NCBI GenBank assembly: GCA_013420905.1
Contig: JAAXNY010000005.1
Coordinates: 124,001-188,000, forward strand
DNA: 64,000 bases
Reading direction: 5' to 3'
Source: Collybia mongolica
Lineage: Eukaryota > Basidiomycota > Agaricomycetes > Agaricales > Clitocybaceae
In this document: one piece after another, positions 48,594 to 59,976 of the stretch
Numbering within the stretch: the first letter of the stretch is position 1
How the letters are laid out: each line of letters opens with the position of its first letter
Notes under the pieces: generated by a model
Database searches by the model: none
What the model was told of the DNA's origin: nothing
The model's input: the letters and a program-made list of their open reading frames with translations, nothing else
Program-made: the position numbers and the translations under genes

Positions 48594-50958
48594 CTAGGGA
48601 GAGGGAAATCCATGACGCAGTGGGCCATCACTTCGAATTTGAGCCCCCTTGAGTTTAAGTTTTTGACAGAGGTCATTGCATTTGTGGGCCTTTCGCCACG
48701 CCTTGATTTCGACAGAGCCACCATCCCAAAATCCGGTGTCTGCCTCCTCGCTATGAGGCATTTGAGATTAAGTCTGATAGAGAAATCAAGGACATACGAA
48801 TGTGCCTGTGGGTCGAATAAGACCACAGACTGCGATGGGCCAATGACACCTCAAATAAGAAAACATGTCAGAGCATATAGCGTGACATGGGCATCAACAT
48901 ACATACCTTGCAGGTCAGTTAATAATAAAGCCCCATTTGAATCGACAAGCGTATGGTGGGCATATGCATCCATAGCACTACCAACAACATCAATACTGTG
49001 CCCTGCCGTGGTGCTTCCACTAAACTTTCGTTCAATGTATGGTCCTGACATATCTAGGAGCGGCGCTGCAAGGAATGTTTCAAAAAGGAGGCTTGAAGTG
49101 TTATCAAACCAGAAGTTGGCAACTTTTCCAAGGAAGGCACCTCGGGAGTTCCACCGTATACCTATTTCCAATCATATTCAACACAAACATGGAAACATTT
49201 TTTAAAACGATGAAACATACTTGGGATCCGGACTTTGTATGTTTCTGCACGTCGGGCAAAAGAGTCTGCAAAATATTGACCATGAATGAGAAGTTTGAGT
49301 TCGGCCAGAAGATCGGCATGGTTGGATGCTTCGGTAACATTGTTACCCTGCTTGCACTGGAAGATAGCGTAAGGAATGTCATTAAACTGGCCCTAAGCAG
49401 ATATCTATTTTAGAATCATCTAAGTAGATGAATAAGGACACTACCTACCAGGAATGCAAACTTGGTAGCACCTTTCGAAAGGTATCCATCCTCCGGTTGG
49501 TCGCCCCCACTATACTTGCGCCAGTTTTTAGAAATATTGATATTCTCTTCGAGGCTAACTGTTTCTTCAAGATTCCCTTCAATATCTATCGAAATTGTGA
49601 TTTTTTGAAACTCATATGACTTGTACTCGAGCTCGGGCTTTCCGCGGGCAGTGGAAAGGAGCTTGCGAGGGCGATACGAGCTTGTATATTCTGTTGTGGT
49701 CGAAATACCTATTGGAGGTAATGATTATGAGTACATCTCGGAGCAGGCATCTAAAAACGTACTGCCAGAGGCTTTGCGTTTTGCACTGGGCTTCCCATGA
49801 CTTGAGGTGGCGCGCACTGACGAGCGCCGTAGTGACGATTGGTTGAATGATTCATACTCATCAGGGTCATCCAAGACCTAGACAGCTTCAGTATATAAAG
49901 AGCAAAGGACAGCCTGACATACCGACTGTGCTTCGTAAACATAGACACGAAGGCTAAGACGACGGTCCTTTACATCAGACTCAGAGAGTTTAGAATCCGC
50001 TTTGAGCGTATTAAACATGGCTTCTACGCTCCCAAGAACACAGTCCTCTGTCTGCTTGAAGTTATAGACGGCCTTTGCAGATTGGTTGATTCCAAAAACG
50101 GCGCTTAGGATGGAGAACGTCATGTCCAGTAAAATACAATTAAAATGCCTAAATCTCACTCCTCAAAATTCATGGTATTGATCGCACCAATATTTGATGC
50201 TGGGGATTCCAACCATGCTTTCTTAAGTTCATCCCGGGCGGTATCCAAGACTCGCCTCGCTGGATCTGATCCGAAGTGCTTTTTCAAAACAGGTAAAAGT
50301 TGAGCCTTCAAATATATCATTTGCGGTCAGTTCAAGTATAAACTCATCATGTAAACTTGGACATTACCTTTTTGGCCGTCCCACCATTTTTCGGATAGTA
50401 ATACAACGTAGCTTCTGCAGTTACAGTGTCAGCTTTTGCTTGTTTCTTGAGTGTTGCAAGTTTGTTTTTTATTTGCGCAGCATTGGCAGCTTGAAGGCTT
50501 GCATTGAGAGTCGGAGGTTGATTGAGACGGTGTTGAGATGCAGTTGATTGGTATTGGGCAGCCCGTGAAACAATAATGTCCTTCACTGTATTAGCTATAT
50601 AAAATCTCAGTATTCTCCATGGTCTAATCCGAACCGAACATACCATCTGTAGACGATGTTGAGGCTAGTGGAAAATGAGACTCTCATAAGAATTACACGA
50701 AAAATGCCACATACCCTCCAAACAACCTCCACAGAGTGTATTTTTCATATATGGATATACAACTGAACAGTTTGCACATTGTGGCTGGTTCTACAGTTAC
50801 TCGTTAGTACAAGAAAAGTTAAATGGTGTGAAGGCTGTCCTTACCCCGATTGCTTCTTTCTCAATGGAGGAAGACGCCGCAGAGAGTTTAACACACTTCA
50901 TACATATGGTCTCGTCGAGTCCGCGGAATAACACTGCACACCCGGTACAGACGCCCAT
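48594..50958 (-). CDS. Alpha-type (atypical) protein kinase with N-terminal Cys-pair modules
   Basis: The ATG at 50958 starts MGVCTGCAVLFRGLDETICM, then KC, a C-x2-C...C-x2-C zinc-ribbon-like module. A second one, CANCSVVYPYMKNTLCGGC, lies in exon 2. A Gln/Ala/Lys-rich linker follows (TLKKQAKADTVTAEATLYYY). Several small exons lead to the alpha-kinase domain: NWRKYSGG, GATKFAFLV, CKQGNN, GPYIERKFSGS, ALLLTDLQG and LFDPQAHS. The end, HKCNDLCQKLKL, has the His/Cys zinc-binding pattern of this fold. Stop at 48594. Alpha-kinases phosphorylate Ser/Thr, often in helical regions, as in eEF2 and myosin heavy-chain kinases, and are strongly expanded in mushrooms. Here it lies inside a TIR transposon, so it looks like cargo. 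Targets unknown. Confidence 0.82.
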
Positions 50959-51814
50959 GGTTCAAATACGTGGGACAGGATGTGAAAGTGGGACCAAAGG
51001 TTGACCGAAGACTGCAAAAAAAAAATTTAAGTTCATAGTGCGATATTGTACCAGGCAGACATACCATCAACCAACCATCACACTGCTGGGATAAAACACT
51101 GAAAAAGCACATATATCATTGGCTAAGACCACCACTTGAAGAATAAATTATGCAAATGAATCCTTACCTTCATCGAACCCATCTCAAGCCCCCACATTGA
51201 ATAGTAACCAAAAATGGTGAATATCAAGGGTGTGTAATCAGAACTTGAGTGTGACATTGGATACTGTGAGAATGAATGGCTCGTTCTTCTTGGGTTCAGG
51301 TTGTTCATGTTAACACCAGCTGAGACAAAAACGCGGAGAAGATGAACCCAACTATTTTGGCCTGAATGTAGCAAGGTGCGAGGTAAGAGTATACCAATGG
51401 TTCGAAATTCGAAAGCAGACATGACATGCGCTGACCACGGAGGACTTAATTCATCCAACATTCATCTCTCTATAGCCATTTTTGAAGACAATACAGCCGG
51501 AAGAAATCGGTAGGGAGTGCAACATGTGATCACGAGATTTCTACTAGTGTATTAAGTCCTATAACCTCCTTGAGCCTTGAGTTGAAGGGCTGACTGGTCT
51601 AGAAATAAATGGGTATGACCATCAAGACCTCTTAGATATTGGATAGCTTTGCGACTGGCGCATGAAAACTTGACTGGGCACAGTATAAATATAATAGCAA
51701 GGGGGTCCCGGAAGCAAAATTTTGTACCTAGGGTCGGAATTTTTTTCCTGAGCAATTTCGGTGGACCTACTAACTACGTAATCAGGCACACGTCCTAATC
51801 GGGAAGACACGTGA

Positions 51815-54800
51815 TCATCCCGCCCTCCGCTTCCCGCCCCTCGTCGTGCCAGACGACGTACAAGCCTCACAAGCCCAATTCCTTGGCACTAGCTCCAGCC
51901 CAATGCATGCTAAATGATACTTTGATATGTTAGGATCAGAATTAGTGGAGGATCTGGGATGATCTCACCCATTCCGTTTCACAACCTTGCCGCTTGCACT
52001 GGATCACAGGTACTTCGATGTCTTCACCATTGGCCTGCATCCGGGAAACACTTGTACCGCAGAGGCATTGTGATAAGTCGCCAACATCGAGGGCCTTTCT
52101 CTTCCGAAGTATACGACGACCGACTGCGTGTTCAGGTACCTCTGATGAGATATTAGTGGCTCTTGTCGGAACTGGATCATCGTCGTCCATTACAATAGTG
52201 TTGGGTTCATGATTGGCCATTACAGTGGCCATTTCAGGTACGTATGTAGCATCTGCATGATTACCGCTCCAAGGAATATCAAAATTATTGGAGTGTTTGT
52301 CAGATTGTTGCTCGTCTTCAACATCTGTAACTGGGCACGGACTTGGTACTTCCGCAGTGGTAAAAGAAGGCCCCGCATCTTTGGAACTCCATTCCATATA
52401 TAGATCATCAATCTCGTCGTCAGATTCGTGGTGTTCCGCCTCTGTGAGGAGAGGGCTGGAGTTGGGATCTGTTGGTAGTTCATGATCCATGTTAGTGTCA
52501 AATTCATCCTCTTCCTCGTCATTGTGATCTCCATCATCACTTCCGGAAGAATTTCCTAGATCAGGTATGCTAAATGCGGGTTATTAACAATCAAATATAA
52601 CATGATAGATCAGAAGCATACCTCAGTGCCGTTTGCGACGTGTGGGCTTCAGATATTACCAGAGATGGGCCAGCAACTTTCTTTGTGCGCTTTGTAGCTC
52701 CCTTTTTACGGGAATTCCACACCTTCCTCATTTCTGCATGTTCAAAGTCCAGTAGCTTCCAAAGCATATCGTACTTCGATGATTCTGCCGTTGGATGTTT
52801 GGAAAGGAAGTGATATTTTAGATTGTACCGCCACACTGCTGGATCAGTTTTCGGACACAGAGGGCAACGAAGGGGAACATTAGAGCAGGGGGAGGAGGTT
52901 TTTGACTTTTTGGCGGCGGCATAAGAGAAACTCATCGCATTGGAACACCCCGTCGATAGGGCCGGATTGATTTTTAGGCTTGCCTTTGCCCTTTTACCTT
53001 TGATTAAAAGTATCTTGCACACAGATGACGGACGCAGACAAAGACCACACGGTTCATCTGAGCGGTTGATCTTTGGGTCATATAGGACATGTGAACCAAT
53101 GTGTGAGAGTACACGGTGTACTTGGCCGACATTGAGAGAGACAGGAGGGGAACAGCTTGGGCACATGGTTAGCCCATCAGTTTGTAATGAGTCACCAAGA
53201 TTATTGTCCGATTCACAGAAGAAACATGCCTTCCCTAAAAATGTAAATCCTCAGAACGAGAAATAGAGCATTGATTTCAAAACAAATACCGGATGCCTCG
53301 CGATACGGAAGCTCACGCATAGGAGGTATCTTTGGAACGGCCTTAATATCCTTCACAGTAAACCCATCAAATATATCCGCAGCTAATGCGACCAATACTT
53401 GACTCTCGAAGAGGTAGAACGGCTTTCCGGGGATTGATGTTGAAATTGTAGGGTTGATGAGTTTGATAAGCCTCCCCGGGACAGTAAATGTACGCTCTGA
53501 TATCGGGCATGAGCGCCAGTCATGCTTGAGGCTGGGATCATCGTCACTTGTCGCTGGAATGATCCCAAGCACCTGATATGACACTAACACAGTATTTTCA
53601 CCAATAATATCGAGTCCAATATGCTCGACAGCCGTCCCGTCAAGCTTGATCCCGTTGACCTCGCCAACACATAGGAAAATTTTGTCTTCACATCGTATGA
53701 GGCTTGTGATAGGTTCCTGAAGGAGAAGGCATGGACTACCAAATGCAGAGTCGTACTGAGAGATGTTGTTGGTTGCGGAAGTCTTCGAGAACCTCTCAAG
53801 CTCTTGAACTCGTTTGAGGCGGTCTGTGGAACTAGTCGTCTTGTTATACTTGCTTCGTAAGGCGACTGCTCGTGACTTTGGCATAGTTTTACCATCAAAA
53901 CTAACAACGTTGTCAAACCCCCGATCTTGTGAAGACTTCGATTTCCCTATGACTGGTAAGCCATCGTCATCGACAGAAGTAACCTGCAAAAGATCAGAGT
54001 TGAAACCCTCTTCTGCTATTGCATCCTCGATTTCGGTGGAAAGTACTACTCCAGTGTGTCGAGATGGGATAGGCTCAACTGATGCGGTGGCAGATACAAT
54101 GTCGTCGCGCTCATTATCATCTTCGTCAAGGGGGATATTGACAAGGAGATCCCCAAGTGGAGAAAGGATGTCGACTCCCGCCTGGGTGTTGAGCCTTTCA
54201 AGTACAGCCGCAGCAAATTCACATTCCTCTTCAACTAAATGCCGGCCACGCTTCCATGCTGTCAATAAAGTGACTGGCTTTACAGCCACATCGCCACACC
54301 ATGATGCAGGCTTGATGTGATCGGATTTTTCAGGGAGCTCTTGGGAATCCCTTGATAGAGCTGGGAGATTCATCCGACGAGGAGGACGGTCCCAGTGGGG
54401 ATACTTTGCTAGAATATTTGAAACTTCTGTGGTACCTGTCAAACGACAGACAAGCTGAAGTATATCCAGGTTTGCATCATTCCCAACCATGGTGCGTAGA
54501 ATTCCAAAGAGCTCCTCAAGCCGATCTGTCCCTAACAGAATAATCCAGAAATACCCTTCGGGGTCATCGACTTTGGCTTTAGTGACACAAAAGAAGACAT
54601 TTTTTATCATGATCATGAGGTCGACAAAGAGGAGTGAGGGGATAAAATCCTTCCCGCCTTGAGAGTATAACGTCAAAAGGAGGTGAGCCGCTGCAGAAAG
54701 GTGCTCAAGCTGTTCAGCCAGCGTAAGATCCACGCAAAGGTATGGGAAAATGACATGGTGAAGTAATTTTCCAAGTGTCCTAAGCGCTTCCCGAGCACGG

Positions 54801-57343
54801 GAAAAACCTGGTTTCGTTGATTCCTGAGCAGTTGCAATGGGTAGCGACCATATGTCCTTGAGCATGTCAAAGGCCATCTTCACATTTTGTTTGTCCTCTG
54901 GGTTGAAGAGTGAATGGATGTGAGCTGCAGAAAGACCTGAGGCTTTGAGATGGATGCGTATGATAGCAGGGGTGATTCGCACGCCATTGACCACGACACC
55001 ACGCTCGCGGAGGAGCAGATTCCGGAAGCGTTTGAAGATATGCTTCCAATCTTTGTCAGCAGTCATGTCATCGTCCCCAACGCGGAAGTTCATGAATTTC
55101 AGTGGTGACAGCAGGGGATAAATGTTCGACGTGGATGGGAGATCGTGTTTGAAAGTAAGATTTACAAGCGCTGAACCTCTTCTAGTTTCGCCATCAGATG
55201 CTATCGAGACAACACGAAGCTTTGTGAGCGGTTTCATGTTCTCTATGGCTTCAAGGATGGTGGTGATGAATCCAGCATGTTCGATTCCGTCTTCTCGTTT
55301 GCAATCACCTGAAACGACCACTGGACGAGCGGCATATAGGCGCGTGTCCCGAGTCAACAAACCCAGTGCGCCAACTGTTGCCTATCAATTGATTAGATAA
55401 CGTCAGACCCGGGTTCGTGGGATTTGATTCCGTGACTGACCTCGGCCGCATAATGAACCTCCCCGGCGTCTAAACTTCGAAACAATTCGTGCAAATCGTG
55501 TTCGCTGTTGAACTCAAGGCTCACTCTGTCTGCGTGTTCCCGACAAACACCAAGGAAGATGTTTGTCAGATGATCCCAACGGATTCGCTTCTCGGTCGCC
55601 AGCTCATCCAGCATCAAGATCTGATGGACGACTTTTCGTGATTGAAGCACCTCCTGCATGCCAGCAAAGCATGCCTCAATATTTTTTTGTATTTCAACGA
55701 TGGTTGGGACGCCGTGGGAGGGGATGATAGGAGGCATTGTTGAGCGGCTGCGGAGTGTATTGACGCCAGGCAGCCCGAGCGCTCGGTGAGCAATCTGTGC
55801 GATCCGATTTCCTCCCAGTTTCCACAATAACAAACCTCGCATATCATCCTGTTCCGTGTAGCTCTTCGGGTTATACAATCCCATTGCCGCCGAATGGTAT
55901 AGACTGATTATACCTTGGATTCCTCGCTTCTGCTCAAGCGCAACCCGAACGAGACGATCGACTTGCTCGTATTTCCCGCTCGCAATCGCCACAACAAAGC
56001 GCTTATGGTCCGACAGCGAAGCTGATTGTCCGATCAAGCGTTTTGCCTGATTCATGCCACGGAGATGCAGCGCTTCAATTTGTGCGTTTTTCCGCTGAAG
56101 AAGCTCAATCAACCCCCCAACACCATGGTATGCAAAGTTTGAATTCTCGTGGACTCCGTGATTGGCACGATGTATAATCCCTTGCAGAGATTCGTTTGAT
56201 TTAAGGTCTCTACATGGTTGGCAGGTTGTTTGTCCAGCTACGGCAGTACGTTCGCATGCACAAGCGCGAACCGTCATAATGCCATTGGTTACGGCGTAGT
56301 CCCATGGAAGAGACTTCTTGTCATGAAGCCCGAAGGGATAGGCTGATGAAGCACTCTTTCCGGGCTGTAAGCACAAGACATTCCCTGAACATAGCCCTTT
56401 AACTGTGACAACAGCATCAACGTCTATGGGTGATGAATCACGACATTGGATTGTAACCGCCCTTGTTTTGAAGGTTTGGGATATTGAAGGTGAAGTTACA
56501 ACCATTGTGGTAGGTTCTTTCGCGTTTTCGATCTCGGAAAATTTGATTCTAATCTCATATTGTTAGACCTATCTGCATGAAAAGAAAGTGCACCAACATA
56601 TCATTGACTTCGGCCATTAACACTGATAGCTTTCCTTCGAAGAGTGCGGCGCTCACTCCCCTTTCCAAGATGAAGTACTCAACAAAGCGCAGAAGTCCGT
56701 TTAAGCCCATCTCACCACGCCGAACTAATCCTGTTGCAGGTTGGTCGGCCCATCCTAAGACATTCTTTAACATTCCGTTCAATGACTCCTCCCAGAGATC
56801 GTCCCCTCGAACTGTTGCATCGAAAATCTGCGAAGGATCGCTTGCGAATACTGCAAGACCATCCATTGTTCCACCTAGGGGTACTGATTCCGGGAGACAC
56901 TCGACGACAGTACGCAGCCGCTGAAGAAAGCTTTCTTGTGGTAATAGTGGATGGTTTGTAGGAATACTGGTCTTCAATGCTGGTTGGATCTCTTCGAAAT
57001 CTGCGACGTCTTTTGATGGGATGACAGCCGCTCCCTGAACTAGCTGCGGCGCAGAAACCTGAACAGGAACAGGTGCGGGTTTCTTCTTCAAGAAGGATAG
57101 TATTGACATATTCTTCTTCCCTGAGGCTTTGTCTAACTTTCGCTTCGTTTCCTTACAGGCCTTGGTACCACGATGCCTCCTTTCAAGGTTCCCAATACCT
57201 CCGGGCCCACAATTAATGCGATCCTGGCAGTCAGGGCAGATCGCAAACCCATCGGCATCGACTTTATTTGGTACTTCTGGTGGAGACTAACAGGACTATC
57301 AGTCGTGACATAGGGATCGACTTGATCAGATTCTTACCGCCAT
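51815..57343 (-). CDS. Giant P-element/THAP9-like RNase-H protein with BED-like and PHD fingers
   Basis: Seven exons sum to 1,734 codons in frame: 57343-57338, 57286-56594, 56532-55441, 55381-53290, 53234-52622, 52569-51969 and 51919-51815. The first exon is only six bases (Met-Ala). The N-terminus holds a BED-like finger (CPDCQDRINCG, then HRGTKAC), then a basic stretch. The middle resembles P-element/THAP9 RNase-H cores: MLDELATEKRIRWD, SIASDGETRR, DWKHIFKRFRNLLLRERG and TDRLEELFGILRTMVGND supply candidate acidic residues. Later come a Cys-pair ribbon (CFFCESDN, CPSC), a C2H2-like CPLCPKTDPAVW...H...H, an acidic region and a PHD finger (CLCG, CKRQGC, WYHLAC, WACEAC). Homologs are frequent in agaricomycetes as I remember. 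A transposase, or a chromatin-reading accessory to transposition, is inferred. Confidence 0.85.
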
Positions 57344-57612
57344 CTTTGGAGTGTTTGACCCACAGAGATGGCTTGATATCGGTATCAGTGAAAATCTATC
57401 GGCCGTATTGTAATATTTAGTTATTTACTTTGAGATTAACAATTTGAGTGCAGTTTGGACGTTAGCAGATGGCCTGGCCCTCGTTCGAACCAAGTTCGAG
57501 CCTCGCCGATATCAAATATTTTCGGAGGTCATATTTTTTTTTTCCGACCTGACGGTCGGACCTACCTACCGGCCCACGGTGTCGGATCATTATCCCGGGA
57601 CCCCCTTGTATA

Positions 57613-57736
57613 ATAGATGCCCTTAATGTATTCTAAATGAACTGCCATCACCATCCAATGCTTCGAAATTCCGACATCCGCGATGAATTTACATTTCTGA
57701 TTTTGAAATCCTGGCTGGGACAGGTGGCGCACCGTA
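57613..57736 (-). repeat. Right terminal inverted repeat, 124 bp
   Basis: This is the inverted partner of 46,067-46,190, with one mismatch at 57,620. It ends GGTGGCGCACCGTA at the outer boundary. Confidence 0.95.
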
Positions 57737-57742
57737 GACTGG
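57737..57742 (+). repeat. Target-site duplication, right copy (GACTGG)
   Basis: Identical to 46,061-46,066 and directly adjacent to the outer end of the right TIR. Confidence 0.85.
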
Positions 57743-58382
57743 ACGGCAATTGCGCGCTGACGAGAGTGGGTTACGGTTTACCCCCAGTTGAAAGATGTAT
57801 TTATTTTATGTAAGCAAGAGATAAGATAAGATTATGAATCCAAGCGAAGGGCCCAGTCCGGTCCATCATCGACCGCCGGCTGCGGGCTTTTCTGCCTTCT
57901 CCCCGACTATTTCCACAGTTAGGCTATTTGAAAAATGCGACTACACTATCCTCAGTTTTCTTCGGTACCTTATAGATAATGCTCGCTTATCTATGCATCG
58001 AGCTTCCAGTTATTCGAATCCATCCGCGGACATAGGGGGTCCAATTTCATGCAGGCTGAAGATTTTTTTTTTAAATATCCTAGGTCCCTGGAAGCTCCAC
58101 TGCGCCGATAATTCCTCTTGCCTGCCATTTGCTAGATCATTCATGACCTCTGCGAGCGGTGTGCCAATCAACGCCATGCCAGACCTTTGAACGACGTCCA
58201 CTGATCGAGGTCACTGCCAACCACGATATATCCCCGTAAAAACCATAGAAGTAAAACCATAGAAACATTGACGTCTGACAGTGTCACCCACTCCATCTTT
58301 CATTCTTCCCTCCCAGCCCCTCTAAAGTCTTGACGACGAACACGCACTCATTCCTTACCTTCACGAAGTTATACGTTCTTTC
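57743..58382. other. Intergenic, transposon flank and DUF6534 upstream region
   Basis: This is the host flank of the transposon, formerly joined to 46,060. A tandem AAACCATAGAA motif occurs near 58,240-58,265. No gene is supported. Confidence 0.35.
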
Positions 58383-59784
58383 ATGGTGTTTCTTGCGGGA
58401 TCGACATTTAACCCGTGGGCCGTTGAAAACCTCGGAGCTCTACTGATCGGGTTCACTATCAGCCTCCTTCTATGTGGCGTGGTAATGATGCAGGGATACA
58501 CGTACTATCAGAACTTCGGCAAAGATATGGGGTTCCTCAAAGCTTTGGTGAGTCACCATCTCGGAGAAGAACGCAGGTATTGTTTTGTAATTTTGGCTGG
58601 CAGACTACCATTATCTTGTGTGTTGATACACCACTTGGTTGTTTGGGTGTACTTACGACGAAGGAACGTCAGGGTACTTGAAATGGCGCACTCCGCCTTG
58701 ATAACGGTCGTATTATATAACACGACAGTCACTCATGCTGGAGATCCCGGGAACGGCCCAAACTCATATCCTTTGACGACAAGTGTCCTTCTCGAGGTTT
58801 TATTGACAGCCATGGTCCAGGTGAGGTGGGCCAAACCGCTTTATCCCAAATGCCAACCCACATATTATCAGAGTTTCTTCGCCTCCCGGATATACCGGTT
58901 ATCGGAAAGTCTTTATATCCCCGTCGCCTGTTGGATTCTCGCCCTCCTGCGCCTCGGAGGCGGCTTTGCACTGGTCGGGGAGAGCTACCTTGACGTGCCT
59001 AGGCAGCCTAATGCACTTCTACTGACAGACAAATTTGGGTGGCTCATCACGATGTCTGTCACAGTGGGCGCTGTAACTGATATCATTATCGCCGTTTCTC
59101 TTTGTTTCTATTTAAAACGGTTATCTGAACCTCTGCATTACAATAGGTAAGTCGTGAGTTATGTCCACGAACGTTGTTCACACCTTCCTTGTCAGCACGT
59201 CCCAACTCATTGACCGTCTAATAATATGGACTATCCGTATGTACCGCTCTCGCACCCATAGTTCTCGTCTGATGGTACGAAATGACAGAAACGGGGTTAA
59301 TTACTAGGTATGATAACACAGTATCAAGCACGCCGAGGTGAATACCAATCCCCTGGTTTTTAGTATGGCGTCAGTTGCTCTTGTGATCACGGTTAGTGTC
59401 GTCACACACCTCCCAAGTTCAGAGCTAATAGAATTATAGTTCCACGCGATTCGGCAAACAGGTAAGTCCAGCCTAGGAGAAAATATGACATGGTGTGAAA
59501 CTGGAATGGCCGGTCTAGAAATTTGGTTTGCAATTTATATCGTAATGGCGAAGCGTAAGTCCTGTTTTTACCCAACGGCAAAACCCTGCGCCCAATTCTT
59601 TTGATTTATTATAGTGTACTCGAACTCGTATCTCTTATCGTAAGCAAAAAAATCATGACATCACCGGCATGCTCTAAACTCGGAATGGCCCAGGCTGAAC
59701 GTACGACGCCGCCCCGGCCAATTCACAACCTTGTCAGTAGGCTTCATACATAGAATCCTGGGAAGACAGCAGAAATGGCATTAA
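58383..59784 (+). CDS. DUF6534-like seven-helix membrane protein
   Basis: The ATG at 58383 begins MVFLAGSTFNPWAVENLGAL, followed by hydrophobic helices: LLIGFTISLLLCGVVMM, LLEVLLTAMVQ, LYIPVACWILALLRLGGGF and LITMSVTVGAVTDIIIAVSL. The tail motifs STSQLIDRLIIWTI, MASVALVI, LEIWFAIYIVMA, VYSNSYL and RLNVRRRPGQFTT match the DUF6534 family of basidiomycete integral membrane proteins. It ends KWH, TAA at 59782-59784. An internal part (about 58,540-58,700) is open in frame but the usual helix is unclear, so an intron may be missed there. Several introns interrupt the 3' third. Function is unknown for the family; a receptor-like role has been suggested only by topology. Confidence 0.75.
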
Positions 59785-59824
59785 TGAACGACTGCAATGA
59801 CAGCTGTTTCCATTGATTGAAACT

Positions 59825-59948
59825 TCATGTATGAGGAGTCGGGTGACCTACCTGACCCTGCACTTCGTTCCATGTATGATGACCTGTTGATATATGCTGG
59901 TTCCATGTATGATGACCTGCGAATGTCATGCTTTCGGCTAATGTATGA
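59825..59948 (+). repeat. Short ATGTATGA direct repeats (subterminal type)
   Basis: ATGTATGA occurs four times in about 125 bp. A 20-bp copy, GTTCCATGTATGATGACCTG, is perfect at 59,867-59,886 and 59,900-59,919. The block sits immediately downstream of the KDZ transposase stop codon, where transposase-binding subterminal repeats would be expected. Confidence 0.6.
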
Positions 59949-59976
59949 AATATGTTATTGTCAAATAAATAAATAA

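Larger units (their letters stand above)
46067..57736 (+). mobile_element. 11.67-kb TIR transposon carrying integrase, alpha-kinase and PHD/RNase-H genes
   Basis: The boundaries are two 124-bp inverted repeats (one mismatch) flanked by a perfect 6-bp direct repeat, GACTGG. Inside lie three apparently intact genes: an integrase-like DDE protein (46,853-48,418, plus), an alpha-kinase (48,594-50,958, minus) and a very large P-element-like protein with zinc and PHD fingers (51,815-57,343, minus). Near-identical TIRs and a perfect duplication imply recent insertion. A 6-bp duplication and a retroviral-type integrase are features of Polinton-like elements, yet no polymerase, protease, ATPase or capsid gene is seen. 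Which of the two enzymes mobilises the element is not decided by the sequence. I do not recognise this gene set as a named superfamily. Confidence 0.88.

Noticed and set aside
57444..57626. Possible tRNA from GTTCGAACC and GTTCGAGCC near the right TIR
   Set aside because: Repeated T-arm-like words without complementary stems. More likely part of the element's subterminal sequence.
46067..57736. Classification as a Polinton/Maverick
   Set aside because: The integrase-type enzyme and 6-bp duplication fit, but no DNA polymerase B, protease, packaging ATPase or capsid gene is present.
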